Under the pieces are notes generated by a model that was not told where the DNA came from, made no database searches, and saw only the letters and a program-made list of their open reading frames with translations. Made by a program: the position numbers and the translations under genes. From Psychrobacillus sp044762855 (lineage in GTDB: Bacteria; Bacillota; Bacilli; Bacillales_A; Planococcaceae), in NCBI RefSeq assembly GCF_044762855.1, contig NZ_JBIWFB010000009.1, positions 149,111-213,110 of the forward strand: a stretch of DNA of 64,000 nucleotides, in the 5' to 3' direction. Of the stretch, positions 42,655 through 52,116 are shown piece by piece. Position 1 is the first letter of the stretch, and each line of letters opens with the position of its first letter.

Positions 42655-44883
42655 TTATCCTTTTTCAATTGGTGCAAATTTCGCTAGCAATCGTTTAATA
42701 CCTGTTGGACTTGGGAATGCAATATCTAGCTCTGTATCTTCACCATTTCCTCGAACGCTAACAACCATACCTTCGCCCCACTTTTTATGCACAGCTTTAT
42801 CTCCAACTTGCCAGCCCATCTTATCTCCGCCGGATTGTTTGTAAGCAGGACGAACGACAGCTGACCTTTTTGGTTCTGAAATTGTCCTAGAAGTAGGGGA
42901 AGAACTTCTATTACTTCCATTATTGCTTCCAACAACGTCTATAATATCATCGGAGATTTCACCTATAAAACGAGAAGGACTGTTAAAACTACCTCGTCCA
43001 AAAATAGTACGGGACTGCGCACAAGTAATAAATAAGCGTTCCTCCGCTCGAGTTATGCCGACATAAGCCAAGCGCCGTTCTTCCTCCATCTCGTCATCAT
43101 CCCCGATAGAACGAGAATGTGGGAAAATATTTTCTTCCATTCCAATGATAAATACGACAGGAAATTCTAGACCTTTAGCCGCATGCATTGTCATTAAAAT
43201 AATATTGCCTTGCGACGTATCTTCCTCTTCATCCAGCTTGTCTATATCTGAGATGAGCGCTAAATCTGTTAAGAATGCTACTAACGATTTATCGTCATTT
43301 TTTTCCTCAAATGCCTTTGTAACAGATAAAAACTCTTCAATATTTTCTAAACGACTTTCCGCTTCAATCGTCTTCTCGTTTTTTAACATTGTTTTATATC
43401 CAGTTTTTTCAAGGACTTGCTCAACAATTTCTGTTACAGATAAAAACTCTTGTATTTGTGTTAAGTTTTGGATAAGTCCATGGAACCCGACAACTGAGTT
43501 TACTGCTCTAGCTGGTAACCCCATAAAGTCGACTTCATGTAATGCATCCAGAATAGAACGATCTTGTTCTAGTGCATACATGGCCATACGCTCAAAAGAG
43601 GTTGCCCCAATATTTCTTTTTGGCTCATTAATAATACGAGCTAGTGATAAGTCATCATCGTTATTAGCGATCAAACGAAGGTAAGCTAATAAGTCTTTAA
43701 TCTCCTTACGATCATAGAACTTTGTACCGCCGACAATAGTATAAGCCATATTGGATTTTACAAGTACTTCCTCCATCACACGGGATTGGGCATTTGTACG
43801 ATATAGCACTGCAAAATCATCGAGCGTGCGATTTTCATTTTCCATCATATCTTGTATGGATTGCACGACGAACTGCGCTTCCTGTTGTTCATTAAAGGCA
43901 CGGAAAAGCTGGATTTTTTCTCCTTCGCTATTTTCTGTGCGGAGTACTTTAGGGTATCTGCTCGTATTATTACCAATGACGTCATTTGCAGCTTGTAAGA
44001 TGCGCTGAGAAGAACGATAATTTTGTTCTAGCATGATCATCGTTGCGTTGGGATAGTCTTTTTCAAACGATAAAATATTTTGAATGTCTGCCCCGCGCCA
44101 GCGATAGATCGATTGATCCGAGTCACCAACGACACAAATATTTTTAAACTTTCGCGCAAGCATCTGCACTAACTCGTACTGGGATTTGTTGGTATCTTGG
44201 TACTCATCAACGTGAATATACTGGAATTTATTTTGGTAGAACTCTAACACTTCCGGCACTCGTTTAAACAGTGTTACAGTTGTCATGATCAAATCATCAA
44301 AATCGAGGGATTGGTTCTTTCTTAAACGCTTTTCATATCCTGTATAAACTTCTGCTACCGTTTTCTCAAATGGATTCATCTCATTCATCTGTGCTCTAAA
44401 GGTATCTGCATCTATACAAATATTTTTTGCACTACTTATCGCATTTAACATCGAACGTGGATCATATTTTTTCGGGTCAATATTTTGTTCTTTTAAAATA
44501 TTTTTAATAACCGTTAACTGATCGGTCGTATCTAAAATAGAGAAGTTTTTCGAATACCCGATGCGATCGATATCTCTTCTTAAGATTCGAACACACATGG
44601 AGTGGAAAGTGGATACCCACATACGCTCGCCTGTCCCGGCTCCTAAAATACCATCGATTCTTTCCCGCATTTCACGAGCTGCCTTATTCGTAAATGTAAT
44701 GGCAAGTATTTTCGAAGGATATACTTCTTTTTCTACGATTAAATACGCAATGCGATGCGTTAATACTCTTGTTTTTCCAGATCCTGCTCCTGCCATAATA
44801 AGTAGGGGACCTTCTGTTGTTTTAACGGCTTTTTCTTGCTCTGTATTCATACCGTTTAATAGGTTTTTTCCTATGAGTTCCAT
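42655..44883 (-). CDS. pcrA: ATP-dependent DNA helicase PcrA
   Basis: A 742-residue superfamily 1A helicase, the Gram-positive counterpart of UvrD, acting in repair, plasmid rolling-circle replication and removal of stalled RNA polymerase. Motifs in order are the Q-motif LNTEQ-like LNGMNTEQ, Walker A AGAGSGKT, VDEYQDTN (motif II), DSDQSIYRWRGAD (III), EQNYRS (IV), TMHAAKGLEFPVVF (V) and VGITRAEERL (VI). The C-terminal Tudor-like domain starts at WQVGDKAVHKKWGEG. The second of two adjacent ATGs (44883) fits the ribosome binding site best. A LexA-type box lies just upstream. Confidence 0.97.
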   Translation of the reverse strand: MELIGKNLLNGMNTEQEKAVKTTEGPLLIMAGAGSGKTRVLTHRIAYLIVEKEVYPSKILAITFTNKAAREMRERIDGILGAGTGERMWVSTFHSMCVRILRRDIDRIGYSKNFSILDTTDQLTVIKNILKEQNIDPKKYDPRSMLNAISSAKNICIDADTFRAQMNEMNPFEKTVAEVYTGYEKRLRKNQSLDFDDLIMTTVTLFKRVPEVLEFYQNKFQYIHVDEYQDTNKSQYELVQMLARKFKNICVVGDSDQSIYRWRGADIQNILSFEKDYPNATMIMLEQNYRSSQRILQAANDVIGNNTSRYPKVLRTENSEGEKIQLFRAFNEQQEAQFVVQSIQDMMENENRTLDDFAVLYRTNAQSRVMEEVLVKSNMAYTIVGGTKFYDRKEIKDLLAYLRLIANNDDDLSLARIINEPKRNIGATSFERMAMYALEQDRSILDALHEVDFMGLPARAVNSVVGFHGLIQNLTQIQEFLSVTEIVEQVLEKTGYKTMLKNEKTIEAESRLENIEEFLSVTKAFEEKNDDKSLVAFLTDLALISDIDKLDEEEDTSQGNIILMTMHAAKGLEFPVVFIIGMEENIFPHSRSIGDDDEMEEERRLAYVGITRAEERLFITCAQSRTIFGRGSFNSPSRFIGEISDDIIDVVGSNNGSNRSSSPTSRTISEPKRSAVVRPAYKQSGGDKMGWQVGDKAVHKKWGEGMVVSVRGNGEDTELDIAFPSPTGIKRLLAKFAPIEKG

Positions 44884-44899
44884 CATGCACTCCCTCTCA

Positions 44900-44913
44900 A
44901 GAACATTTGTTCT
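44900..44913. promoter_or_regulatory. LexA-type SOS box upstream of pcrA
   Basis: AGAACAAATGTTCT on the minus strand is a perfect palindrome fitting the Bacillus LexA consensus (CGAACRNRYGTTCG core GAAC-N4-GTTC). It lies 13 bases upstream of the pcrA ribosome binding region, and TATAAT precedes it closely. pcrA-ligA is an SOS target in B. subtilis. Confidence 0.7.
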
Positions 44914-44943
44914 TATTATATAATCCATTTCTTTTATATTCAA

Positions 44944-45627
44944 CTACTGCTTAACAGCTTGTACTGTTTTTAAAGCTTCAGCTAAGTTTTCATATACTTG
45001 ATTGCCTACGATGATTGTATCCGCGTATGTGGCCATCTCACGTGCTTGGGTAGCTGTTTTTATACCCCCGCCATAGTAAAGTCTCGTATTTTGAAGACCC
45101 GCCTTCACCTTTTTGACAACTTCCACATCACCGTACATTCCGCTGTATTCCATATAAAAAATAGGGAACTTAAACAAATGCTCGACCATTTGTGCATAGG
45201 CAATAATATCTTCCGCTGTTTCTGGTTGTTTAGCATTCGTTAACTTGGCAGCTTTACAATCTGGGTTTAATATACAATACCCTTCTGGAATAATCTCATC
45301 CCAGTTCATCACTTCTCCAAACTCTTTTGTTGCCGCATGGTGTAAATCCTTCACCCATTTTGTCTCTTGGCTATTTAAAACACTTGGAATAAAATAAAAA
45401 TCAAAGCCAGGAGTAATCGATTCTATCGTCGATACTTCTAATGCGACAGGAACAGCATATCTTCTAATGCGCATTAACAAATCAATCACATTATCAAGCG
45501 TTACCCCGTCCGAACCTCCAATGATAATTGCATCGGTTCCAGACTCACAAACCTTTTCTAAAGCATCTGCATCGATTTCTTTTGCTGGATCCAATTTAAA
45601 TATATGACGCCATTCTTTATAATCCAT
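44944..45627 (-). CDS. pcrB: heptaprenylglyceryl phosphate synthase PcrB
   Basis: A 227-residue TIM-barrel prenyltransferase that joins a heptaprenyl chain to glycerol-1-phosphate, giving an archaeal-type ether lipid in Bacillales. DPAKEIDADAL at the start, IIIGGSDGVTLDNV, and YYGGGIKTATQA with the phosphate-binding glycines are all present, and FYMEYSGMYGD is the family motif. The length matches PcrB. It lies upstream of pcrA as in B. subtilis. Confidence 0.94.
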   Translation of the reverse strand: MDYKEWRHIFKLDPAKEIDADALEKVCESGTDAIIIGGSDGVTLDNVIDLLMRIRRYAVPVALEVSTIESITPGFDFYFIPSVLNSQETKWVKDLHHAATKEFGEVMNWDEIIPEGYCILNPDCKAAKLTNAKQPETAEDIIAYAQMVEHLFKFPIFYMEYSGMYGDVEVVKKVKAGLQNTRLYYGGGIKTATQAREMATYADTIIVGNQVYENLAEALKTVQAVKQ

Positions 45628-45669
45628 TTCTTCACCTACATTAAGTTAGTTAAGCACTCTTCATTATAA

Positions 45670-45702
45670 CAAAAAAACTGAACAGAGGCTTCTGTTCAGT
45701 GG
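45670..45702 (-). terminator. terminator of the yerC transcript
   Basis: A 9-bp stem CTGAACAGA/TCTGTTCAG with a 4-base loop is followed by seven T on the minus strand, about 25 bases after the yerC stop. Confidence 0.9.
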
Positions 45703-45723
45703 TTTACTATAGATAGTTTGAGA

Positions 45724-46044
45724 TTATTCTTTTGACTGTTGAACCGACAATTCTTCCGGATATAGTCGACCAAGAATTTCATCATAATAATCATTACCAT
45801 AATCATATGCACGTCTAACACGTGAAATAGTTGCAGTACTAGCTCCTGTTTCCTTTTTAATCGTTTCATATGTTTTTTTCAAGCGAAGTAAATGCGCAAC
45901 CTCGAAACGCTGAGCAAGTGACTGGATTTCACTTATTGTACATAAATCATCAAAAAATTTATAACACTCTTCTATATTATTTAGTTCTAGAACGGCTTTA
46001 AATAATTGTTCCGTTTGATGTCCTTTTATTTTTTCAATTTGCAT
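45724..46044 (-). CDS. yerC: YerC/YecD family TrpR-like protein
   Basis: A 106-residue helical protein of the TrpR-like YerC/YecD group. The helix-turn-helix is QSLAQRFEVAHLL ... TGASTATISRVRRA. In Firmicutes it is strictly linked to pcrB-pcrA, but its target and ligand are not known. Its 29-base spacing to yerB suggests co-transcription from upstream. Confidence 0.88.
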   Translation of the reverse strand: MQIEKIKGHQTEQLFKAVLELNNIEECYKFFDDLCTISEIQSLAQRFEVAHLLRLKKTYETIKKETGASTATISRVRRAYDYGNDYYDEILGRLYPEELSVQQSKE

Positions 46045-46073
46045 ATTGTCTCATTCCCCTCTTACGCTTTTAT

Positions 46074-47123
46074 TCAAGGTAAATAGTTTACCATATTTTC
46101 AAGTCCAGGATTGGTTGGTACAAAACTGATCCATGATTTTCCTGGTACCAATTTAGCTGGAACACCATTCTCTATCGGTACGAGAATCCCGTCTATGTTT
46201 TCCCATTCGATTTCCTTCATAGTCCCTGCTTGGAAAAGATACGCTTTTCCACCAGCAGTTAATGTTAGCTGCTGACGCCCTGCATTATCAATCGTTTTAT
46301 GCGGTATTTCCATAAATATGACGTTCGCAATCTCTACGGCTTCCCCAGATTCCTTATCGATTGTTATGTCTCCACCAGTTTTACGTTCATATAAACCACT
46401 TTCCGGTATATATGTATATTGGTTTTGAAAACTTGCACCTGATCCATACTGAATGCTTATTGAAGATACTGGAGTTCCAATTTTTGCCCCTTCAACCGAA
46501 TCATAAAATGATAGGGAAGGAATTTTGTGAATTTCCATCGATGCTCCGACTTTTTCTGCCCCAGCAAAAATATTTTCTTTGGAAATATACGAGTTATGCG
46601 GTGCTTTACGCTCTTTGGATCGCTTAAAAAGTATACCATCATATTGCATACCATTGATATTATCTACAACTCTTGCATTTAACATTTTCTGTGCATCTGG
46701 GCTATAGCCATGCGCAATATAAAAAGCATCTAATCCTTTTGCAACATCGACAAAATAATCGCGAGCACTTCTAACTGGTCCTACTACATCAGGTATATCA
46801 CTTTGATAAAGCGCTAGAAATCTCGTCACATTTCCTTCTGCCAACATTTCGTAAACAATATCCGCCTGTTCAATCCCCGACTGTGGCCTAGCAATTGGAT
46901 GATTATTCATCGTCACAATAATTGGCCTTTGTGTTTGTTCTTCTTCTGAACGAATGCCAGTAAAAGGTGCAACATAAGGAAGAACAACCGGTTCCTCTAT
47001 TACTTCTTCCGCAATATCTTCTACCGTATCTTCCACCGGTATTACTTCTTCTACTTCTTTCTCATTTGAACAAGCAACAAGAAATAAACCAAGTATGCTT
47101 ATAATCCCCCATTTTTTAAACAT
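46074..47123 (-). CDS. yerB: DUF3048 lipoprotein YerB
   Basis: A 349-residue lipoprotein. The signal peptide ends in LFLVAC (C18), then an acidic Glu/Val-rich linker (about 22-50), then two DUF3048 domains (TMNNHPIARPQSGIEQADIVYEM and GPVRSARDYFVDVAKGLDA in the first). The function is unknown. Family members are surface-exposed in Bacillales and lie beside yerC and yerA, as here. The gap to yerA is 11 bases, so the two are likely one transcript. Confidence 0.9.
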   Translation of the reverse strand: MFKKWGIISILGLFLVACSNEKEVEEVIPVEDTVEDIAEEVIEEPVVLPYVAPFTGIRSEEEQTQRPIIVTMNNHPIARPQSGIEQADIVYEMLAEGNVTRFLALYQSDIPDVVGPVRSARDYFVDVAKGLDAFYIAHGYSPDAQKMLNARVVDNINGMQYDGILFKRSKERKAPHNSYISKENIFAGAEKVGASMEIHKIPSLSFYDSVEGAKIGTPVSSISIQYGSGASFQNQYTYIPESGLYERKTGGDITIDKESGEAVEIANVIFMEIPHKTIDNAGRQQLTLTAGGKAYLFQAGTMKEIEWENIDGILVPIENGVPAKLVPGKSWISFVPTNPGLENMVNYLP

Positions 47124-47134
47124 ACAAAATCCCC

Positions 47135-48865
47135 CTACCTCATGACAGCTGGAAATAATACTTGTTTTTTCATGACATCGAAGATTCCTCTTTGTGTAAC
47201 TCGGACATAAGGTAAATGTGTAGCTTGTAAGAATAATAATGTGTAAATGGCATCCCCATGCTTAAATCCTCTAGCCGCCAACTCTTTCTTTAAACACAAT
47301 TCCTCTTCTATTAAAGCTTCCATCGGCTTATCCGACAGTATCCCACCTATAGGTAGTTTAAGTGTACAAACAACTTCTTCGTTTTCAACGATGACTATTC
47401 CGCCATTCATTTTTTTCATTTCATTGAAAGCTTGGAGCATGCTCTTTTTATTTTTTCCGATTAATATAATATCCCCAGTACTCGAATAAGAAGAAGCAAA
47501 TCCTTTTAAATTCGTTGCAAAACCTTTAATAAGTGTAGAAACTTTCCACTTGCCAAGACGATCTATTAAAAGCAAGAAACTCTCATCATGTTGAGTCGAA
47601 AGTTCGTTATCGGTCGTATCAACCGTAACAGAGTACGGCTTTGTAATAACATCGTTCACCATCTCAATTCCAAAAGGCATCGAAAATTGGAAGTCATTAT
47701 CAGAGAGATCAAAATTCAAATCTAAGTCTGGTATATTTGACCAATCGGTTGGTGCTAACGCATGGATTTTTTCACCATTTCGTTTTAACCAAACTCCCTT
47801 GGATAAAACACTTGTCGGGACTGGATTTAACTCATCTTCTAAGAAATTAAGCGTAGCAAACCTACCAGTTGCAATGACACCGTGTAAATTCGATAAATTA
47901 TAATATTTCGCTACGTTAAATGATGCCATTAAATAAGCATCTATCGGGCTTACCCCAGCATCCAAAGCAACTTGTATACATTTATCCATTACCCCATCTA
48001 GATGAAAAGAAGGAGTAGCCCCGTCTGTCGTCATCATCAGGTGATCGAAAATTTGCAAGTCCTTTTCCAGTATCCCTTTTAATAAAATTGGCAAGTCAGG
48101 TCGTATCGATGAATGACGAAGTGTCACAGCATAACCATGAAGAATTCTTCTTTCTACTTCTTCGATAGTCATCGCTTCATGATCTCCATCCGCTCCTAGT
48201 AAACGCATACGAGCTAACGTACGCTCGGAAGCCCCGGGAAAATGACCTTCAATTTTCATTCCGTTTGTTTTTGCTTGCTGCATCCAATAAAGCATTTGAT
48301 CGTCACCAGAAAGTAGTCTTGGCCATCCTGTTAACTCCCCGCCCATAATTACATCTGGACGCGCGATCCATTCTCCAACCGTTCTAGACGTAAATAATTC
48401 CTCTTCATTTTCCAGTTCAGTTTGCGAATCGAAACGTGCCCACCAATAAAAAGAAAAAGGTAATTTACTTAGTTCATCCATTATTGAAAACGCTTTCTTA
48501 TTTTCAAGCATCAAAAACATTACTAAATTATCTGCGATAAATGTCGTTGTTCCTAATTGTGCTGCATAATCAGCGAATGTTTGTGGGTTGTATAGTTGGA
48601 ATGGATGCACATGAGGTTCAATATAACCCGGCACAATCTTTTGACCTGTAGCATCATATACTTCTGTTTCTTTAGAAACAACTGGCATTTCTGCCCCTGT
48701 ATACACAATGCGATCTTTCACAATCCAAATATTACCTGTAATCCATTTCTTTAAATGGCTATGTAAAAATGTTGCGTTTGTAATAACGATATCTGGAGGT
48801 TGTTTTCCATTTACTACTTCAATTTGACGTCTTATTTCTTCTATTTTCCAAATTGGGTATTGCAT
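47135..48865 (-). CDS. yerA: adenine deaminase-like amidohydrolase YerA
   Basis: A 576-residue amidohydrolase of the adenine deaminase family (adenine to hypoxanthine plus ammonia is the model reaction). The first metal motif is EPHVHPFQ where classical members have D-x-H-x-H. Later come EGHFPGAS, LRHSSIRPD and the TDGATPSF motif with a metal aspartate. Because the first motif and the C-terminal domain differ from AdeC, adenine deaminase activity itself is uncertain. The ATG at 48865 (MQYPIW) has AAGGAG at 10 bases; an ATG at 48874 is too close to it. Its place next to the purine operon fits a salvage role. Confidence 0.82.
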   Translation of the reverse strand: MQYPIWKIEEIRRQIEVVNGKQPPDIVITNATFLHSHLKKWITGNIWIVKDRIVYTGAEMPVVSKETEVYDATGQKIVPGYIEPHVHPFQLYNPQTFADYAAQLGTTTFIADNLVMFLMLENKKAFSIMDELSKLPFSFYWWARFDSQTELENEEELFTSRTVGEWIARPDVIMGGELTGWPRLLSGDDQMLYWMQQAKTNGMKIEGHFPGASERTLARMRLLGADGDHEAMTIEEVERRILHGYAVTLRHSSIRPDLPILLKGILEKDLQIFDHLMMTTDGATPSFHLDGVMDKCIQVALDAGVSPIDAYLMASFNVAKYYNLSNLHGVIATGRFATLNFLEDELNPVPTSVLSKGVWLKRNGEKIHALAPTDWSNIPDLDLNFDLSDNDFQFSMPFGIEMVNDVITKPYSVTVDTTDNELSTQHDESFLLLIDRLGKWKVSTLIKGFATNLKGFASSYSSTGDIILIGKNKKSMLQAFNEMKKMNGGIVIVENEEVVCTLKLPIGGILSDKPMEALIEEELCLKKELAARGFKHGDAIYTLLFLQATHLPYVRVTQRGIFDVMKKQVLFPAVMR

Positions 48866-49107
48866 ATCATCCATTCTCCTTTCTATAAGATTACTCTTAC
48901 AAATAATAGTAGCATAGTACTTTAGTAAAGCAAAGTATTGAATTATTATTTTTTGTAAATTTATTCCCCAAGGATACCTAGCAAAGAAAATTTGTAATTG
49001 TACAGGCTATACTATTATAAAATAGCGTCTACTTTAATTTAACTACTTGCTACATGCACTAAATCTCAATGTTATATGTTACCATAAAATGGCTAAGAGT
49101 AACACGC

Positions 49108-49182
49108 GACAGTAAACTTACTATTGTAAGAATTAGTTGCTTTCAATGATAGTTTAGTTGCCCTAATCCATTTACTGGATTT
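49108..49182 (+). repeat. shortened 21-bp repeat array, solo copy
   Basis: A linker ACTTACTATTGTAAG is followed by one unit TTAGTTGCTTTC and the terminal variant TTTAGTTGCCCTAATCC. Both are also found in the arrays at 5.9 and 35.9 kb. No arms or terminal inverted repeats were found around it. The rest of the 48866-49262 gap shows only AT-rich DNA and the purD terminator. Confidence 0.65.
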
Positions 49183-49222
49183 ATCATAACAATGTGTGAC
49201 GTACTTTTCTCTCTTCACATAC

Positions 49223-49260
49223 AAAAAAGGATATCTCCCATATGAGAGACATCCTTTTTA
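49223..49260 (-). terminator. terminator of the purine operon
   Basis: An imperfect stem AAAGGATGTCTC/GGAGATATCCTTT is followed by TTTTTTG on the minus strand directly after the purD stop. Confidence 0.85.
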
Positions 49261-49262
49261 GA

Positions 49263-50522
49263 TTATTGAAATGTTCTCCAGCCAATATCTGTTCGGAAGA
49301 ATAAACCGTTCCATTCTAACTTAGACAAGCCATCATACACTTTTTGCCCGGCTTCTTTGAGTGTGGATTCACTCGCGGCAACTAAAATCACACGACCGCC
49401 ATTTGCCACATAGTCTTCACCATCCGCTTTTGTACCTGCGTGGAAAACATAAAGACCAGCTTCTTCTAAAATAGAAAGGTCGGGAAGTTTAGCACCTTTT
49501 TTCACATTCGCAGGATAGCCTTCTGATGCGATGACCACACCTAACATTTCTGCATCCGACCATTCTAGCTCAAAAGGTTGTCCATCCATAAGCGCCATCA
49601 TAAATGCACCAAAGTCACTTGTCATACGAGGTAGAACTACTTGAGTTTCAGGATCACCGAAACGAGCATTAAACTCGATTACTTTAGGTCCATCATTCGT
49701 AATTATAAGTCCCGCATATAAAATACCTGTAAATGGGGTTCCTTCTGCCTCCATCGCTTTTACTGTTGGCACGACAATTGTTTCGTAAGCAAGCTCTACT
49801 ATATTTTGTGCAATTTGAGGAACTGGGGAATACGCCCCCATCCCCCCAGTATTCGGTCCTTTATCTCCGTCATATGCACGTTTATGATCTTGTGCAATAA
49901 CCATTGGATAAATTTGGCCATCATGTACAAATGACATGTAGGAAATTTCTTCGCCTTCTAGAAACTCTTCAATTACTACACTAGAAGAAGATTCACCAAA
50001 TAACTGATTGCCAATCATATCTTCAACAGCAGTGTTTGCTTCTTCCACCGTCATGGCAACAACAACGCCTTTACCAGCAGCAAGCCCGTCCGCTTTAACA
50101 ACAATTGGAGCCCCAAGTTTTTCAATATATGCTTTTGCTTTGTCTACTTCCGTAAATGTTTCATAGGCAGCAGTTGGGATTGAATATTTTTTCATAAGCT
50201 CTTTAGCAAAAGATTTACTACCTTCGATCTGCGCTGCTAGTTTCGTAGGTCCAAAAGCACGAAGGCCACGTTCTGTAAAGTAATCAACAATTCCACCGAC
50301 AAGTGGTTGCTCGGGTCCAACAAAGGTAAGATCAATCGCATTTTCTTTTGCAAATTGTGCCAAATCTTCAAATGCCATTACATCGATTGGAACAATTACT
50401 GCATCGTTTGTCATCCCTGCATTACCAGGTGCTACAAATACTTTATCGACAGAAGGAGAATTATTAAATTGCTTTGCTATTGCATGCTCACGACCGCCAC
50501 TTCCAATAACAAGAATCTTCAT
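49263..50522 (-). CDS. purD: phosphoribosylamine-glycine ligase
   Basis: A 419-residue ATP-grasp enzyme for the second step of purine synthesis (phosphoribosylamine plus glycine to GAR). MKILVIGSGGREHAIA opens the protein, then KADGLAAGKGVVVA and FNARFGDPETQ, the ATP-grasp core. The start is the ATG at 50522 with GGGAGG in front; a longer frame to 50591 overlaps purH and is rejected. It is the last gene of the operon. Confidence 0.97.
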   Translation of the reverse strand: MKILVIGSGGREHAIAKQFNNSPSVDKVFVAPGNAGMTNDAVIVPIDVMAFEDLAQFAKENAIDLTFVGPEQPLVGGIVDYFTERGLRAFGPTKLAAQIEGSKSFAKELMKKYSIPTAAYETFTEVDKAKAYIEKLGAPIVVKADGLAAGKGVVVAMTVEEANTAVEDMIGNQLFGESSSSVVIEEFLEGEEISYMSFVHDGQIYPMVIAQDHKRAYDGDKGPNTGGMGAYSPVPQIAQNIVELAYETIVVPTVKAMEAEGTPFTGILYAGLIITNDGPKVIEFNARFGDPETQVVLPRMTSDFGAFMMALMDGQPFELEWSDAEMLGVVIASEGYPANVKKGAKLPDLSILEEAGLYVFHAGTKADGEDYVANGGRVILVAASESTLKEAGQKVYDGLSKLEWNGLFFRTDIGWRTFQ

Positions 50523-50538
50523 ATTCGATGGGCCTCCC

Positions 50539-52074
50539 TTAATGTTTGAAATGACGAACGCCAGTGAATACCATTGCAATTCCGTATTCATTTGCTTTAT
50601 CGATAGAATCTTGGTCTTTTACAGATCCACCAGTTTGAATAATTGCTGTAATCCCTGCCTTAGCAGCAGTTTCTACTGTATCGTTCATTGGGAAAAATGC
50701 ATCTGATGCAAGTCCTGCTCCTTTTGCACGCTCTCCCGCTTGTTCTAGTGCAATTTTTGCCGATCCCACGCGGTTCATTTGTCCGGCACCAACACCAATT
50801 GTCATATCTTCAGTAGCTACTACAATTGCATTAGATTTCACGTGTTTTACAACATTCCAACCAAGCTCTAATGCTTTCCATTCTTCTGCAGTTGGTTCAC
50901 GGTCTGTTACTACTTTTACGTCTGCATCTTTCAATCCGAAAGTATCTGGTGACTGAACTAATAGTCCACCTTCTACAGACACTGTGTTCCAAGCATCTTT
51001 TTTCGTTTGTTCATAAGAAATAGTTAGTAGACGAATATTTTTCTTAGCAGTTAACATTGCAATTGCATCTTCTGAGAATGAAGGTGCAATGATTATTTCT
51101 AAGAAAATACCAGCCAATACTTTTGCAGTATCTGCATCTACTTCACGATTTAAAGCAACAATTCCACCGAAAATAGAAGTAGAGTCCGCTTCATATGCTT
51201 TGTTGAAAGCGTCAGAAATTGTTTCACCAGTTCCAACTCCACAAGGATTCATATGTTTTACTGCTACAGCAGCAGGTTTTTCAAATTCTTTCACGATTTG
51301 AATTGCAGCATTTGCATCTTGAATATTGTTATAAGAAAGTTCTTTACCATGTAATTGTGTAGCAGAAGCAATTGAGAAATCTGATCCAAGTGGACGTTTG
51401 TAAAATGCTGCTTTTTGATGCGGGTTTTCCCCGTAGCGTAATGATTGTTTTCGTTCATATGTAAGAGTCAACAATTCAGGAAATTCTTCCCCTGTTAAAT
51501 CTGTCATATAGCTCGCGATTAATGCGTCATATGCAGCAGTATGACGGAATACTTTTGCAGCTAACTTGCGGCGTGTTTCAAGTGTCGTTTCGCCAGTTTC
51601 TTTTAATTGGGCTAATACTTCCTCATAGTCAGAAGCATCTGTTACAACTGTTACGTATTGATGGTTTTTAGCCGCTGAACGTAGCATCGATGGACCACCG
51701 ATATCGATATTTTCAATTGCATCTTCAAATGCAACATCTGGTTTGGAAATTGTTTCACGGAAAGGATATAAGTTTACACATACTACTTGAATTGGTGTAA
51801 TACTATGCTCCTCCAGCTGTGCTTGGTGAGAAGGATCATCATGTTTTGCTAATAGTCCACCGTGAATCATTGGGTTCAATGTTTTTACTCGACCATCCAA
51901 AATTTCTGGAAAGTTTGTTACTTGGTCAACTGATGTTATTGCTACTCCATTTTGTTCTAAAAATGCTTTTGTCCCACCAGTTGATAAAATTTCATACCCA
52001 AGGCTTTCCAACTCTTTTGCAAATTCGAGAATTCCTGATTTATCTGAAACACTAAGTAAAGCACGTTTTGACAC
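50539..52074 (-). CDS. purH: bifunctional AICAR transformylase/IMP cyclohydrolase
   Basis: A 511-residue enzyme for the last two steps to IMP. The N-terminal IMP cyclohydrolase part begins KRALLSVSDKSGILEFA. The AICAR transformylase part includes KHMNPCGVGTG (catalytic KH region) and the SDAFFPMNDTVE motif. The start is GTG at 52074 with AGGAGG before it. 42 bases separate it from purN. Confidence 0.97.
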   Translation of the reverse strand: MSKRALLSVSDKSGILEFAKELESLGYEILSTGGTKAFLEQNGVAITSVDQVTNFPEILDGRVKTLNPMIHGGLLAKHDDPSHQAQLEEHSITPIQVVCVNLYPFRETISKPDVAFEDAIENIDIGGPSMLRSAAKNHQYVTVVTDASDYEEVLAQLKETGETTLETRRKLAAKVFRHTAAYDALIASYMTDLTGEEFPELLTLTYERKQSLRYGENPHQKAAFYKRPLGSDFSIASATQLHGKELSYNNIQDANAAIQIVKEFEKPAAVAVKHMNPCGVGTGETISDAFNKAYEADSTSIFGGIVALNREVDADTAKVLAGIFLEIIIAPSFSEDAIAMLTAKKNIRLLTISYEQTKKDAWNTVSVEGGLLVQSPDTFGLKDADVKVVTDREPTAEEWKALELGWNVVKHVKSNAIVVATEDMTIGVGAGQMNRVGSAKIALEQAGERAKGAGLASDAFFPMNDTVETAAKAGITAIIQTGGSVKDQDSIDKANEYGIAMVFTGVRHFKH

Positions 52075-52116
52075 GTTAATTCCTCCTAATATTTAAGGTA
52101 GAAAAGCCGGTAAAAA

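Noticed and set aside
43145..43684. Long plus-strand open frames opposite pcrA, purL (56196-56582), purE (61420-61785) and gatB (36522-36842)
   Set aside because: They are antisense shadows of strongly conserved genes, show low-complexity Leu/Ser/His-rich translations and have no ribosome binding sites.
42655..44943. Longer starts for pcrA, ligA (42677), gatB (37683), purD (50591) and rlmCD (29535)
   Set aside because: The extensions overlap neighbouring genes, a LexA box or a terminator, and in each case an internal start has a strong ribosome binding site and matches family length.
47135..48865. Naming the YerA protein as a proven adenine deaminase
   Set aside because: The first metal motif (EPHVHP) and the C-terminal region differ from characterised adenine deaminases, so only an adenine-deaminase-like call is supported.
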